From an uncultured Succinivibrionaceae bacterium (GTDB lineage Bacteria > Pseudomonadota > Gammaproteobacteria > Enterobacterales > Succinivibrionaceae), in contig CALXOT010000027.1 of the NCBI GenBank assembly GCA_944390085.1, forward strand, positions 1 to 50,450: a stretch of DNA of 50,450 bases, given 5' to 3'. Below, one piece after another: positions 1 through 7,787 of the stretch (position 1 is its first letter; every line of letters begins with the position of its first letter). Under the pieces are notes generated by a model. The model saw only the letters and a program-made list of their open reading frames with translations. It did not search any database and had not been told where the DNA came from. Both the position numbers and the translations under genes were made by a program.

Positions 1-143
1 CTGCTAGCAGAGTTTTTTCGGATCCCTCTCCCCTGCACATTGCCAGGCTCTTTTTATTACAACACTCATGCCCAAACGCACAAAATAACAAAATCAAGGT
101 GTAATAAAGATGCGCGGACAAAGCCGCACCAAAATAGAATACT

Positions 144-521
144 TTATTGTGCAGGAGTAGCCTGTATAACCTCAATGGTAGTCGAAAATGTATCCTTATC
201 AACCTCTCCTACTATAGTAATAAGCTGATTACGGCTGATGTTACTCCAATTCATATCATCATCAAGTTCAACCTCAATACGATCTCCTGCCTCATCTGTA
301 AATTCATAACGATCATCACCTAAAAAGTTTGTTAGTCGCCCCTTTAAGGTAACAACTTGATCATCATAGGCTTGTCTAATCACTCCTGCTACTGTATTAG
401 GAGCTAAATTATCAAAACCTTGGGGCCCACCAGAAACAGATTGATTGAAACCTTGAGGTGCTGCCAAAGTACAAGTAGATATCAAAACAGCAGACGCAAC
501 AACTATAGAAAGCTTATACAT
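144..521 (-). CDS. Periplasmic OB-fold stress protein, YgiW/YdeI (BOF) family
   Basis: The 125-residue product starts with a signal peptide (positive residue, hydrophobic stretch, likely cut after a LAA near residue 21). The rest matches the small bacterial OB-fold family of E. coli YgiW and YdeI: a 'TVAGVIRQAYDDQVVTLKG' first strand pair, then RLTNFLGDDRYEFTD, an acidic strand, and a closing strand with ITIVGEVDK. Family members are about 130 residues, periplasmic, and linked to stress tolerance; the ligand is not settled. A strong AAGGAG lies 8 bases before the ATG. The gene stands alone, with AT-rich DNA upstream. Family call is good; the exact role is not known. Confidence 0.85.
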   Translation of the reverse strand: MYKLSIVVASAVLISTCTLAAPQGFNQSVSGGPQGFDNLAPNTVAGVIRQAYDDQVVTLKGRLTNFLGDDRYEFTDEAGDRIEVELDDDMNWSNISRNQLITIVGEVDKDTFSTTIEVIQATPAQ

Positions 522-1476
522 AATTCCACTCCTTAAGTCATACCAAAGATTAAACGATCTTCCTATAGTTGCAGTATAAAAACACTAAATTAGGGCAAAC
601 TTAGAAAGAGGCACAAAAATAATAAAAATAGACACACCAATTAATCAGAGATTTATGAGGAAAACATAATTACGAGCAATTACATTCCTTCTTTATGTCA
701 AATCTTACGAATTAATATTAGTAATAAATCACATTTAATATCTTAGAAAGATAGTTGTTATAAAGAATCATTACTGTCTGGAAAATTTGTTATTTATAAC
801 ATTTCCCTACATCAAGATTAATATCTAATTATTGCTAAAAATAAAATTCAATAAGAGTAATAAAGAAAAAGCGTAAACAACTAAATTATTTTTGATTTTG
901 CTGTTTGAAAGCCGTTGAGGCTAAGCGAAGGATTCGAGAAAAATTATGAAAAAGTTTTGTAGTTATTTTTCATACATATCTGAAAAATATTAAAAACTAT
1001 CTGTTTATCTTTCAAAAAGATAAAAATCCAGTATTATATGTATTTATATAATACTTGAACTATATTTGTAAAACCTGGAGGTTTTCTAAAAACTTACTAT
1101 TTATCAAAATGATGGCACTATATTACGTTTATTAATATGGGTTTATTTATCTATTAACGCGTTAATTTTATTTTTATTCAATAAATTTTCATACTTTCAC
1201 ATTTTTCATACTGTTTCGCTTTTGGTTGTAAATATTTTTTTCATTTTCTCCAAAATCTTGTTTCATAAATAACTCAAAGCGAAAAGATCTGTATTCGGCC
1301 CGAACGACAACTATCTTGCGCTTTTTGCAACGTCCAAAACAGTAATCAGATTGAACAAACTTTTAAATTAAGAATAATAAAAAGGATCGTCAATTAGGTA
1401 GGCTTCACGAAACTTTCTATATACAGCGAACTAGAATGCAAAACCTACATTCTAGGAATTACTAACATATTTAGAT
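522..1476. other. AT-rich gene-poor stretch
   Basis: Nearly 1 kb without a convincing gene. It is much richer in A and T than the flanking genes. It holds a short inverted repeat, AAAACC/GGTTTT, at 1070-1085, and a patch of more ordinary composition around 1275-1345. On the minus strand that patch is open for about 57 codons (roughly 1364 down to 1194), with Cys- and Lys/Arg-rich content but no start signal. This could be a decayed gene fragment. The promoter of the YgiW-type gene must lie near 540-640, but I could not place it with confidence. Confidence 0.5.
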
Positions 1477-1514
1477 AAAAAAAATCCCCTCAAGGATGGA
1501 GCTACCTGAGGGGA
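1477..1514 (-). terminator. Rho-independent terminator after zapC
   Basis: Arms TCCCCTCA (1485-1492) and TGAGGGGA (1507-1514) pair perfectly. Read on the minus strand, the hairpin is followed by a run of eight T (complement of 1477-1484). It lies about 55 bases downstream of the zapC stop. A second perfect 8-bp hairpin sits between it and zapC at 1520-1538. Confidence 0.8.
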
Positions 1515-1569
1515 AAAACTTCTTAACAAAGTTAAGAACTACAGCAACTTAGGAGAGAAATTAAAACTT

Positions 1570-2139
1570 TTAGGCATACCTGGCATTTCTACCAATACTA
1601 ATGGATCGATAAGCGCAGAGACAATTTGCAGGAACTCTAATCATGGCACCTGCTTTTAATATAATATGATCTAAATCCCACTCCTGGTTCAACAACATTA
1701 CTCTGTAAACGTCAGAATCAGGGAACTCATCTAACACCATAAAATCCCCTACTCCGCCATTTTTAGAATATAGGGAAACCACTTGCCCTCGTAAAATAAG
1801 CTCTGCTCCTGCAAACGGCAAGAATAACCGACCACAGGGACGAGGTAATTTCACAAAACGGGCACAAGCCAGAGCATTGAGAGCCAAAGGCAAACAAATT
1901 TCATCCTTGACTATATTGATATTGTACAAACCTTCCTGAAAGTCAGTAAGCAATGCCGCATCTTCAATACAAAAAGCTTGTCCAGGCTGCGGAAATTCCC
2001 GCAGATCTGCGTTTGTATAATGCGTAGTGAAAACATATCTCTTGCCCTCATCATCGCATATATTGAGGACTAATGGGGCTATTCCATTGTTTTCGCTACC
2101 ATATCCCCAAGACCACTCATTACCTGGCGTAAATTTCAC
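1570..2139 (-). CDS. zapC: Cell division protein ZapC
   Basis: ZapC is a cytoplasmic protein that binds FtsZ and favours filament bundling in the Z-ring. This 189-residue product resembles E. coli ZapC (about 180 residues) over most of its length: an N-terminal W-x-W near residue 9, then an AFCIEDAALLTDFQEG block at 55-70 matching the family's FCVDDAAL, and a LALNALACARFVKL helix at 85-98. In enterics and vibrios zapC follows pyrD, and here it follows pyrD with only a creD-like gene between, which supports the call. The start is GTG, with AGGAAT 7-8 bases upstream. It has its own promoter and terminator, so it can be expressed apart from the pepN-pyrD run. Confidence 0.82.
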   Translation of the reverse strand: MKFTPGNEWSWGYGSENNGIAPLVLNICDDEGKRYVFTTHYTNADLREFPQPGQAFCIEDAALLTDFQEGLYNINIVKDEICLPLALNALACARFVKLPRPCGRLFLPFAGAELILRGQVVSLYSKNGGVGDFMVLDEFPDSDVYRVMLLNQEWDLDHIILKAGAMIRVPANCLCAYRSISIGRNARYA

Positions 2140-2176
2140 TTACATATTCCTATTTGAAATTGTATTTCATACTCAT

Positions 2177-2205
2177 ATTGTATACAAATCAATTTTGAAA
2201 GTAAA
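2177..2205 (-). promoter_or_regulatory. Putative sigma-70 promoter for zapC
   Basis: On the minus strand TTTACT (complement of 2200-2205) is followed after exactly 17 bases by TACAAT (complement of 2177-2182), matching four and five of six consensus bases. The predicted start of transcription would be about 30 bases before the zapC GTG. It is a sequence match only. Confidence 0.5.
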
Positions 2206-2441
2206 AAACTATTCTAAAAAATTTTGTGAACTGCGCATCATTTCGATGCGTTGCTTGTATAGGAATAGCAAGAAGTGATTTTATTCAAAAATTGGCTTAA
2301 GAAATAACAAAAGACTAGAGTGTAAAAGAAGGCTTAAATTGGAAGGAACGTACAATGGCAAGACAGGCTCATAATAGTACGGCCTTGAAATACTTTTTCC
2401 TCGCAATCTATTTATAGGTTAGGCTAAGCTTAATTAGCTTA

Positions 2442-3794
2442 TTACTCCTGGGCATTATCCCCATTACAATGATCATTTATATGCCGCGTCAAATACATGA
2501 TCACCCCCAGCATAAGAACAAGCAATGCAGTTCCAATCAGTAAAGCATAATTTTCTGCGTTTACGATTGCATAAAGAATCAAATACAACGCCAGCAATAT
2601 AGCAAATAAAGCGATACCTTGGCGTAACTGTTTAAAAACAGCTTTCATATACAATGCAATCATTATGCTTAACAATACTGCACCACATGCATAAGACAAT
2701 CCGAATGAAATATGCTCACTTAAACTAAGTAACACCAGATAGAAAGAGATAAGACCTGCTCCTGTCACTGCATATTGCACTAAAGACACCATGGTTCGAG
2801 AAAGCAACTCAAAAGCAAGAACAGTTACAAAAGTCATAGCAATAAAAAACAGAGCATATTTAGATAAACGTTCTATATATGCATAATGCTGTCTTCCCTG
2901 CTGAATATCTACAACTATATCGCTCTTTTCAGGTAAGTTATCAGAGTAAAGTTCACTATAACCTGAAGCCAACGAGCTGATATTGTATTGTGCACTAAAG
3001 CCATCTGCTGTTATGTTATGTTTAACAGGCAAAAATCGCCCACTAAAGGAGGGGGAGAGAGCTGTTGCATCCAAATGAACATTTATCTGCCCACTAAGAG
3101 CCTGCAGTGCCAACATCAGCGAACCTCGCAGGGTGTAACTGCAACTAAAGCTCACCTCACGGGTCTGCAAACTATGATCCAATATTGCCATAAAACCATC
3201 AGACATCTGTGCACTCACATTTTTTTGACCTGGTCGTGGTGTTAAACTAACTCCATTAATCTTAAGCTCTTCCACGCTATCAATGCCTGAAGCTTCTTGA
3301 ATCGGGAATAAAATATAAGGACTTGACTGTAACACGCTAACGCCTTCGAACTGAGCTTCCTGTAAACGATCCAACAGATCATTTAAAGAAAACGTTCCAC
3401 TCATAGAAACCTCAGCCCGATAGAGATTAGCCCGATAAATTCCCCGCTGACGTTCCTGCCCTAAAAAATGAATCTGAATATCAGTAATCCTTGGAGCCAG
3501 CAATAAATCAAATTGCTCAACACTCAGGCGCTGCTCACCATTTTTGCTAACTTCTACCACCCTTTCCTTTGTTGCTGCAAAGATCAGCACTGGAGGCGCA
3601 ATTGTTTGCTCCCCTCCCCAAGAAGAGGTTATGGATCTTATTGCACTATCCTGCATATACTGTCTGTCGGAAAGCACCGAATCAAAGAATATTTTTGGGA
3701 TAAGCAATAGCAGGGAAATAATAAATATAAGGCCAAGATGCAAAGTCAATTCTTTGTTAAGACTTGATCTTTTAGTCATCAGCAACTTTCCCAT
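2442..3794 (-). CDS. creD: CreD-like inner membrane protein
   Basis: The 450 residues equal the usual CreD length. An N-terminal membrane segment (about 16-38) is followed by the family hallmark near 50-72, with SSWGGEQTIAPPVLIFA matching the W/S-G-x-Q-x-I-x-P-x-L pattern. A long periplasmic beta-rich region follows, then six or so membrane helices from about residue 310 to 435. CreD in E. coli is a CreBC-regulated membrane protein tied to envelope stress and colicin tolerance; its biochemical role is unknown. No creABC is nearby. It lies between pyrD (94 bases upstream) and zapC, where relatives usually have nothing. A second ATG at codon 6, with GGGAAAG before it, may be the true start. Confidence 0.85.
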   Translation of the reverse strand: MGKLLMTKRSSLNKELTLHLGLIFIISLLLLIPKIFFDSVLSDRQYMQDSAIRSITSSWGGEQTIAPPVLIFAATKERVVEVSKNGEQRLSVEQFDLLLAPRITDIQIHFLGQERQRGIYRANLYRAEVSMSGTFSLNDLLDRLQEAQFEGVSVLQSSPYILFPIQEASGIDSVEELKINGVSLTPRPGQKNVSAQMSDGFMAILDHSLQTREVSFSCSYTLRGSLMLALQALSGQINVHLDATALSPSFSGRFLPVKHNITADGFSAQYNISSLASGYSELYSDNLPEKSDIVVDIQQGRQHYAYIERLSKYALFFIAMTFVTVLAFELLSRTMVSLVQYAVTGAGLISFYLVLLSLSEHISFGLSYACGAVLLSIMIALYMKAVFKQLRQGIALFAILLALYLILYAIVNAENYALLIGTALLVLMLGVIMYLTRHINDHCNGDNAQE

Positions 3795-3888
3795 CTTTGA
3801 GCGCGCCTATAAAGTGTCCTTTCCTAAGTTACCCTATACTTATCAAAGCAATATAAATAGAGTTAAGAGCCAGTATGTGATCTGGGCT

Positions 3889-4914
3889 TTACAGATTTTC
3901 TACTATATCCTTAATAACCTGAGGCCCCTGATAGACAAAAGCACTGTACAGCTGCAACAACTGTGCACCAGCCTGAATTTTTTCCCGTGCACTAACTACT
4001 CCATCGATCCCACCTATGCCAATAAGAGGAAGTTCATTGCCTACAAATGAATGAACTTTCGCCAGCACCTCTGTACTACGATTTAATAAAGGACGCCCAG
4101 ACAAACCGCCCCACTCTCCAGCATGCTCCATGCCACTTATCATGTCACGTGCTGTAGTAGTATTAGTGCAGCTGATAGCATCTATCTTATATTTCAGACA
4201 AATCTCACAAACTATCTGTAATTGTGTTTCACTTAGGTCTGGCGCAATTTTTACAACCAAAGGGACATAACGGTGTGAAGCGGCAGCAAGCTTATCCTGT
4301 TCGCGTTTGATCCCAGAAATCAACTGCTCCATCGGGGCGGCTTCCTGTAACGCTGTTAATCCGGGGGTGTTAGGACAAGAAATATTGACTGCCACATAAT
4401 CACAATGTGGATATACTTTATTTAAGCAAATAAGATAGTCATCCAATGCATGATCTAATGCTGTGCTCTCATTTTTACCAATTGATACCCCTACCACGCC
4501 ATCGTAATTACGTGAAAGCAAATTTCTGACCAGATAATCTACTCCTTTATTATTAAAACCCATGCGGTTAATCAACCCATGTGCAGCTTTAATACGGAAC
4601 ATACGCGGACGCGGATTCCCCTCCTGGGCACGAGGTGTTACTGTACCAAGCTCCAAATGGCCAAATCCCAAAGCTCCCAAATAATCAATGGCGTCACCAT
4701 TTTTATCCATGCCGGCAGCAAGACCCAAATTATTCTTAAAGCTAAGTCCCATTACCTCAAGCGGCCGTTCTTCCACCTGTTGCGAAAACAAAGATAACAA
4801 CGGAGGCCTAGACAACAACTTGCCTAGTTTTATAGTAAGGCTATGTGCCTTTTCAGGATCTAGCATAAAAATCAATGGGCGAACCAGGCTCGGGTAAAGC
4901 GCGTAAAGAGACAT
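3889..4914 (-). CDS. pyrD: Dihydroorotate dehydrogenase (quinone), class 2
   Basis: PyrD oxidises dihydroorotate to orotate with FMN and passes electrons to membrane quinone, the fourth step of pyrimidine synthesis. The 341 residues match class 2 length (E. coli 336). The class 2 N-terminal helical extension is present, followed by LGLAAGMDKNGDAI (64-77), a GTVTPRAQEGNPRPRMFR block (90-107), INRMGFNN (115-122), NISCPNTPGL (177-186), and a C-terminal GIGGIDG. The residue aligning with the catalytic Ser of class 2 enzymes (E. coli Ser175) is Cys180 here, as in class 1 enzymes. The start ATG has GAGG 5 bases upstream and lies 7 bases after the DUF2835 gene, so it is probably cotranscribed with pepN. 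Confidence 0.96.
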   Translation of the reverse strand: MSLYALYPSLVRPLIFMLDPEKAHSLTIKLGKLLSRPPLLSLFSQQVEERPLEVMGLSFKNNLGLAAGMDKNGDAIDYLGALGFGHLELGTVTPRAQEGNPRPRMFRIKAAHGLINRMGFNNKGVDYLVRNLLSRNYDGVVGVSIGKNESTALDHALDDYLICLNKVYPHCDYVAVNISCPNTPGLTALQEAAPMEQLISGIKREQDKLAAASHRYVPLVVKIAPDLSETQLQIVCEICLKYKIDAISCTNTTTARDMISGMEHAGEWGGLSGRPLLNRSTEVLAKVHSFVGNELPLIGIGGIDGVVSAREKIQAGAQLLQLYSAFVYQGPQVIKDIVENL

Positions 4915-4921
4915 TGGAACC

Positions 4922-5152
4922 TCAGTTGAGTTGTTTTAAAGAAATAAATTTATTATCAGAATTTAAAGTCAGCTCAAAATTCCCGCTTATGCCAGACTGA
5001 GTGATAAAAGGGCGCAAATGATATGCAGGTAACTCCAGCAGCAAACCTTCAGTAGCACGTACCTGCACCACCTGAGCCTGTCCGCTGTAATAGCGCAACA
5101 TTTCTGCGCGCGGAATATTCAGCCTGAAATGGTAACGGATATAACCGAACAT
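4922..5152 (-). CDS. DUF2835 family protein
   Basis: This 76-residue protein matches the small DUF2835 family found between pepN and pyrD in vibrios and relatives. Typical features seen are an N-terminal F-x-L-N-I strand, YYSGQAQVVQVRATEG (21-36), LELPAYHLRPFIT (38-50), a GISGNFELTL block and a final NKFISLKQL. The function of the family is unknown; the fold looks like a small beta-rich domain. Its ATG starts one base after the pepN stop, so translation is probably coupled, and pyrD follows after 7 bases. Conserved position alone suggests nothing about mechanism. Confidence 0.85.
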   Translation of the reverse strand: MFGYIRYHFRLNIPRAEMLRYYSGQAQVVQVRATEGLLLELPAYHLRPFITQSGISGNFELTLNSDNKFISLKQLN

Positions 5153-5153
5153 T

Positions 5154-7787
5154 TTATTGTGCCTTTAAGGCGGCATCTACTTTCTCAAAAACAGAACGGG
5201 ACACGTCAGGCAGATCACGGATCTGTTCAAGACATTCACGTGCAAGTGCTTGTCGTTTTTCATCCAAGCGATGGAAACTTAGCAGCGGAGTTAACAGCTT
5301 GGCTGCCATTTGTTCATTAACAGAATTAAGCTCCCGTACTGCATCATTTAGCAGCACGTAACCTGTACCATCCAACTTATGGAAGGCCTGCGGATTACCT
5401 TGAACTAAAGCCCCGATCAATGCACGCACCCGATTAGGATTAGTCATATCAAAGTGAGGATCCCGCATCAATTTTCGTACGTTATATACTGTTCCCTCGC
5501 CAGGAGCCGTAGCCTGCACCCTGAAGAAATTATCGTACAACAACGCATCATCGTCAGCCTCTTTCTTAAAGACATCAAGAATGCGTTCGGCACAAGGCAA
5601 TTGCTCATGTACAGCTACGGTCATGGCAGCAAGGCGATCTGTAAGATTATCTGCCATGTCAAAATGAGAGCTTATCAGGGCATCAGCCTCTTCTGCTTTG
5701 CCCTGCTCCTTTAAGGCCACCACCTGCATCTTTAATGAAAGATTGCAAAGGGCTCGACGTCCAGCCTCTTCCAAACTATAGCGATAAGGCACCTTGATAT
5801 GGGTGCTTTCATAAATACGCTTAAATTTATCATGAAGGAACAGTGCCGCTACTCGGCGCATCTGGTCACGCAGAACACACAAAGCATCAATATCAATCTT
5901 TTCGAAATATTCCATCATGCTCTGCAGTGACGGCACATCCACGATCAAAGCAATTAAACTGGGTTCAATATTTTTATCCTCAAGCACCCTGGAAAAAGCC
6001 TCACAAATGGCAGTGGGTGCAGGTAGTTCTTTCCCTTGTCCAGCCTTGTCAATATTCTGTTTGCAGTAGCGCTGAATTAAAGCAGATGTACTTTCCATCT
6101 TAATAAAAGGATCGTCACAACAAGAGATCAAATGCTGTAACTGAGCCTCACAATAGGCAGCGTGTAGTTTTACTGGAGCTGAAAAATCACGTAGTAATAC
6201 AGGCAAAGTACCACTGTCAGGAACCGTAAATTCAAAAGTCTGTTCATTTTCAGTAAGACAAATAATGCCTTCTGTATTCAACTCCGGTGGCAATATTGTC
6301 TGGCCAGCCTCATTTAAAAACGAAGTGCGTACCGGAATCTCAAAAGGTTCTTTGTGAGCCTGATGCTTGGTCGGCCGGGTATACTGCTTGAAATGAATGA
6401 TTAACTTATTAGCAGCTTCTTCAAAATGCCAATCAGCCTCCACGTTTGGAGTTCCATCCTGAGTATACCAACGCATAAATTGCCTAAAATCTCTTCCAGA
6501 CACCTCTGCCATGCAAGCAATAAAATCATCAATGGTAGCAGCACTGCCATCAAAGCGCTTAATATATAAATCCAGACCTTTTTTGAAAGTTCGCTCTCCC
6601 AACAAAGTATGGATCATGCGGATCACTTCAGCACCCTTATCATAAATAGTGACAGAATAAAAATTATTCATTTCCATCACCTGCTCAGGACGCACCGGAT
6701 GTGACATGGGACCTGCATCTTCTGCAAATTGTGCAGAACGGATCAACTTTATAGCATTTAAACGAGTCAAAGCCCGTGAAGACACATCCGAAGAAAATTC
6801 CTGATCTCTAAAAGAGGTCAGACTTTCCTTGAGGGATAGCTGGAACCAATCGCGTAAGGTTACCCGATCACCGGTCCAATTGTGAAAATACTCATGACCG
6901 ATAACATTCTGGACATTATAAAAATTACTATCAGTGCCTGTATTCTTATCAGTGAGCACATAAATTGAATTGAATATATTAAGTGACTTGTTCTCCATCG
7001 CTCCCTGATTGAAGAAATCTACTGCCACTACCTTGAAATTATCCAGATCATATTCCAGGCCAAAGCGCTTTTCGTCCCAAGCCATGGCCTGTTTGATGCT
7101 TTCCATCGCCCATTGGCCACGATCATAGGCACCACGATCCACATAAAGCTCTAATGATACAGAACGTCCGGACTTTGTTTTAAAGCTATCCTTAATAATG
7201 TCAAAAGTACCCGCCACCAAAGCAAACAAATAAGAAGGTTTAGGAAAAGGATCTTCCCACACACAATAACGCCGCCCATTCTTAATGCCTTCTTCTACTA
7301 AATTGCCGTTTGACAGCAAGACTGGACAGCCGTACTCTGGGGCAATAATGGTTACCTTATAACGAGCAGACACATCAGGACGATCCAAAAAATAAGTAAT
7401 GCGGCGAAATCCCTGCGGCTCACACTGAGTACAATAAGTACTGCCTGATTTATAGAGTCCCATCAAAGTACTGTTAAGTGCAGGGGCAATAACATTCTCT
7501 ACTGTCAGCTCAAATTCATCTGGAACGTTATCAATAACAAGTTTGTCCCCATCCACTCGCGACTTACAGCTCATCCCGTTCAAGAGTACCTCAATTAACT
7601 CCAGATCCTCGCCATCTAGTTGCAAAGGAGCCTTGCGATCTGAGGTCAGGCGTTTGTAATGTGCCACACTACGCACCAAGGTATATTCATCAGAAAGGGT
7701 AAAAGTAAGCTCAATATCAAGTGCAGTAAATTCCGGAGCTTTATAATCCAATCTTCTTTGAACCCGGTAAGAATTTACTGAAGGCAT
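5154..7787 (-). CDS. pepN: Aminopeptidase N (M1 alanyl aminopeptidase)
   Basis: A cytosolic zinc aminopeptidase that clips N-terminal residues in late protein turnover. With the ATG at 7787 the product is 877 residues (E. coli 870). Residues match the family almost position for position: substrate-binding GAMEN at 262-266, the zinc site HEYFH at 298-302 and the third ligand Glu near 321 inside LSLKE. The all-helical C-terminal domain is complete. I chose ATG 7787 because GAGGAG lies 7 bases before it; a GTG 15 bases further upstream (7802) would also be in frame but has no ribosome site of its own. The upstream prc frame, read as it stands, overlaps this start by 47 bases. Confidence 0.97.
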   Translation of the reverse strand: MPSVNSYRVQRRLDYKAPEFTALDIELTFTLSDEYTLVRSVAHYKRLTSDRKAPLQLDGEDLELIEVLLNGMSCKSRVDGDKLVIDNVPDEFELTVENVIAPALNSTLMGLYKSGSTYCTQCEPQGFRRITYFLDRPDVSARYKVTIIAPEYGCPVLLSNGNLVEEGIKNGRRYCVWEDPFPKPSYLFALVAGTFDIIKDSFKTKSGRSVSLELYVDRGAYDRGQWAMESIKQAMAWDEKRFGLEYDLDNFKVVAVDFFNQGAMENKSLNIFNSIYVLTDKNTGTDSNFYNVQNVIGHEYFHNWTGDRVTLRDWFQLSLKESLTSFRDQEFSSDVSSRALTRLNAIKLIRSAQFAEDAGPMSHPVRPEQVMEMNNFYSVTIYDKGAEVIRMIHTLLGERTFKKGLDLYIKRFDGSAATIDDFIACMAEVSGRDFRQFMRWYTQDGTPNVEADWHFEEAANKLIIHFKQYTRPTKHQAHKEPFEIPVRTSFLNEAGQTILPPELNTEGIICLTENEQTFEFTVPDSGTLPVLLRDFSAPVKLHAAYCEAQLQHLISCCDDPFIKMESTSALIQRYCKQNIDKAGQGKELPAPTAICEAFSRVLEDKNIEPSLIALIVDVPSLQSMMEYFEKIDIDALCVLRDQMRRVAALFLHDKFKRIYESTHIKVPYRYSLEEAGRRALCNLSLKMQVVALKEQGKAEEADALISSHFDMADNLTDRLAAMTVAVHEQLPCAERILDVFKKEADDDALLYDNFFRVQATAPGEGTVYNVRKLMRDPHFDMTNPNRVRALIGALVQGNPQAFHKLDGTGYVLLNDAVRELNSVNEQMAAKLLTPLLSFHRLDEKRQALARECLEQIRDLPDVSRSVFEKVDAALKAQ

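Noticed and set aside
3544-4050. 168-codon plus-strand frame over creD/pyrD
   Set aside because: Lies opposite two solid genes, has Leu/Ile/Cys-rich chance composition and no family pattern.
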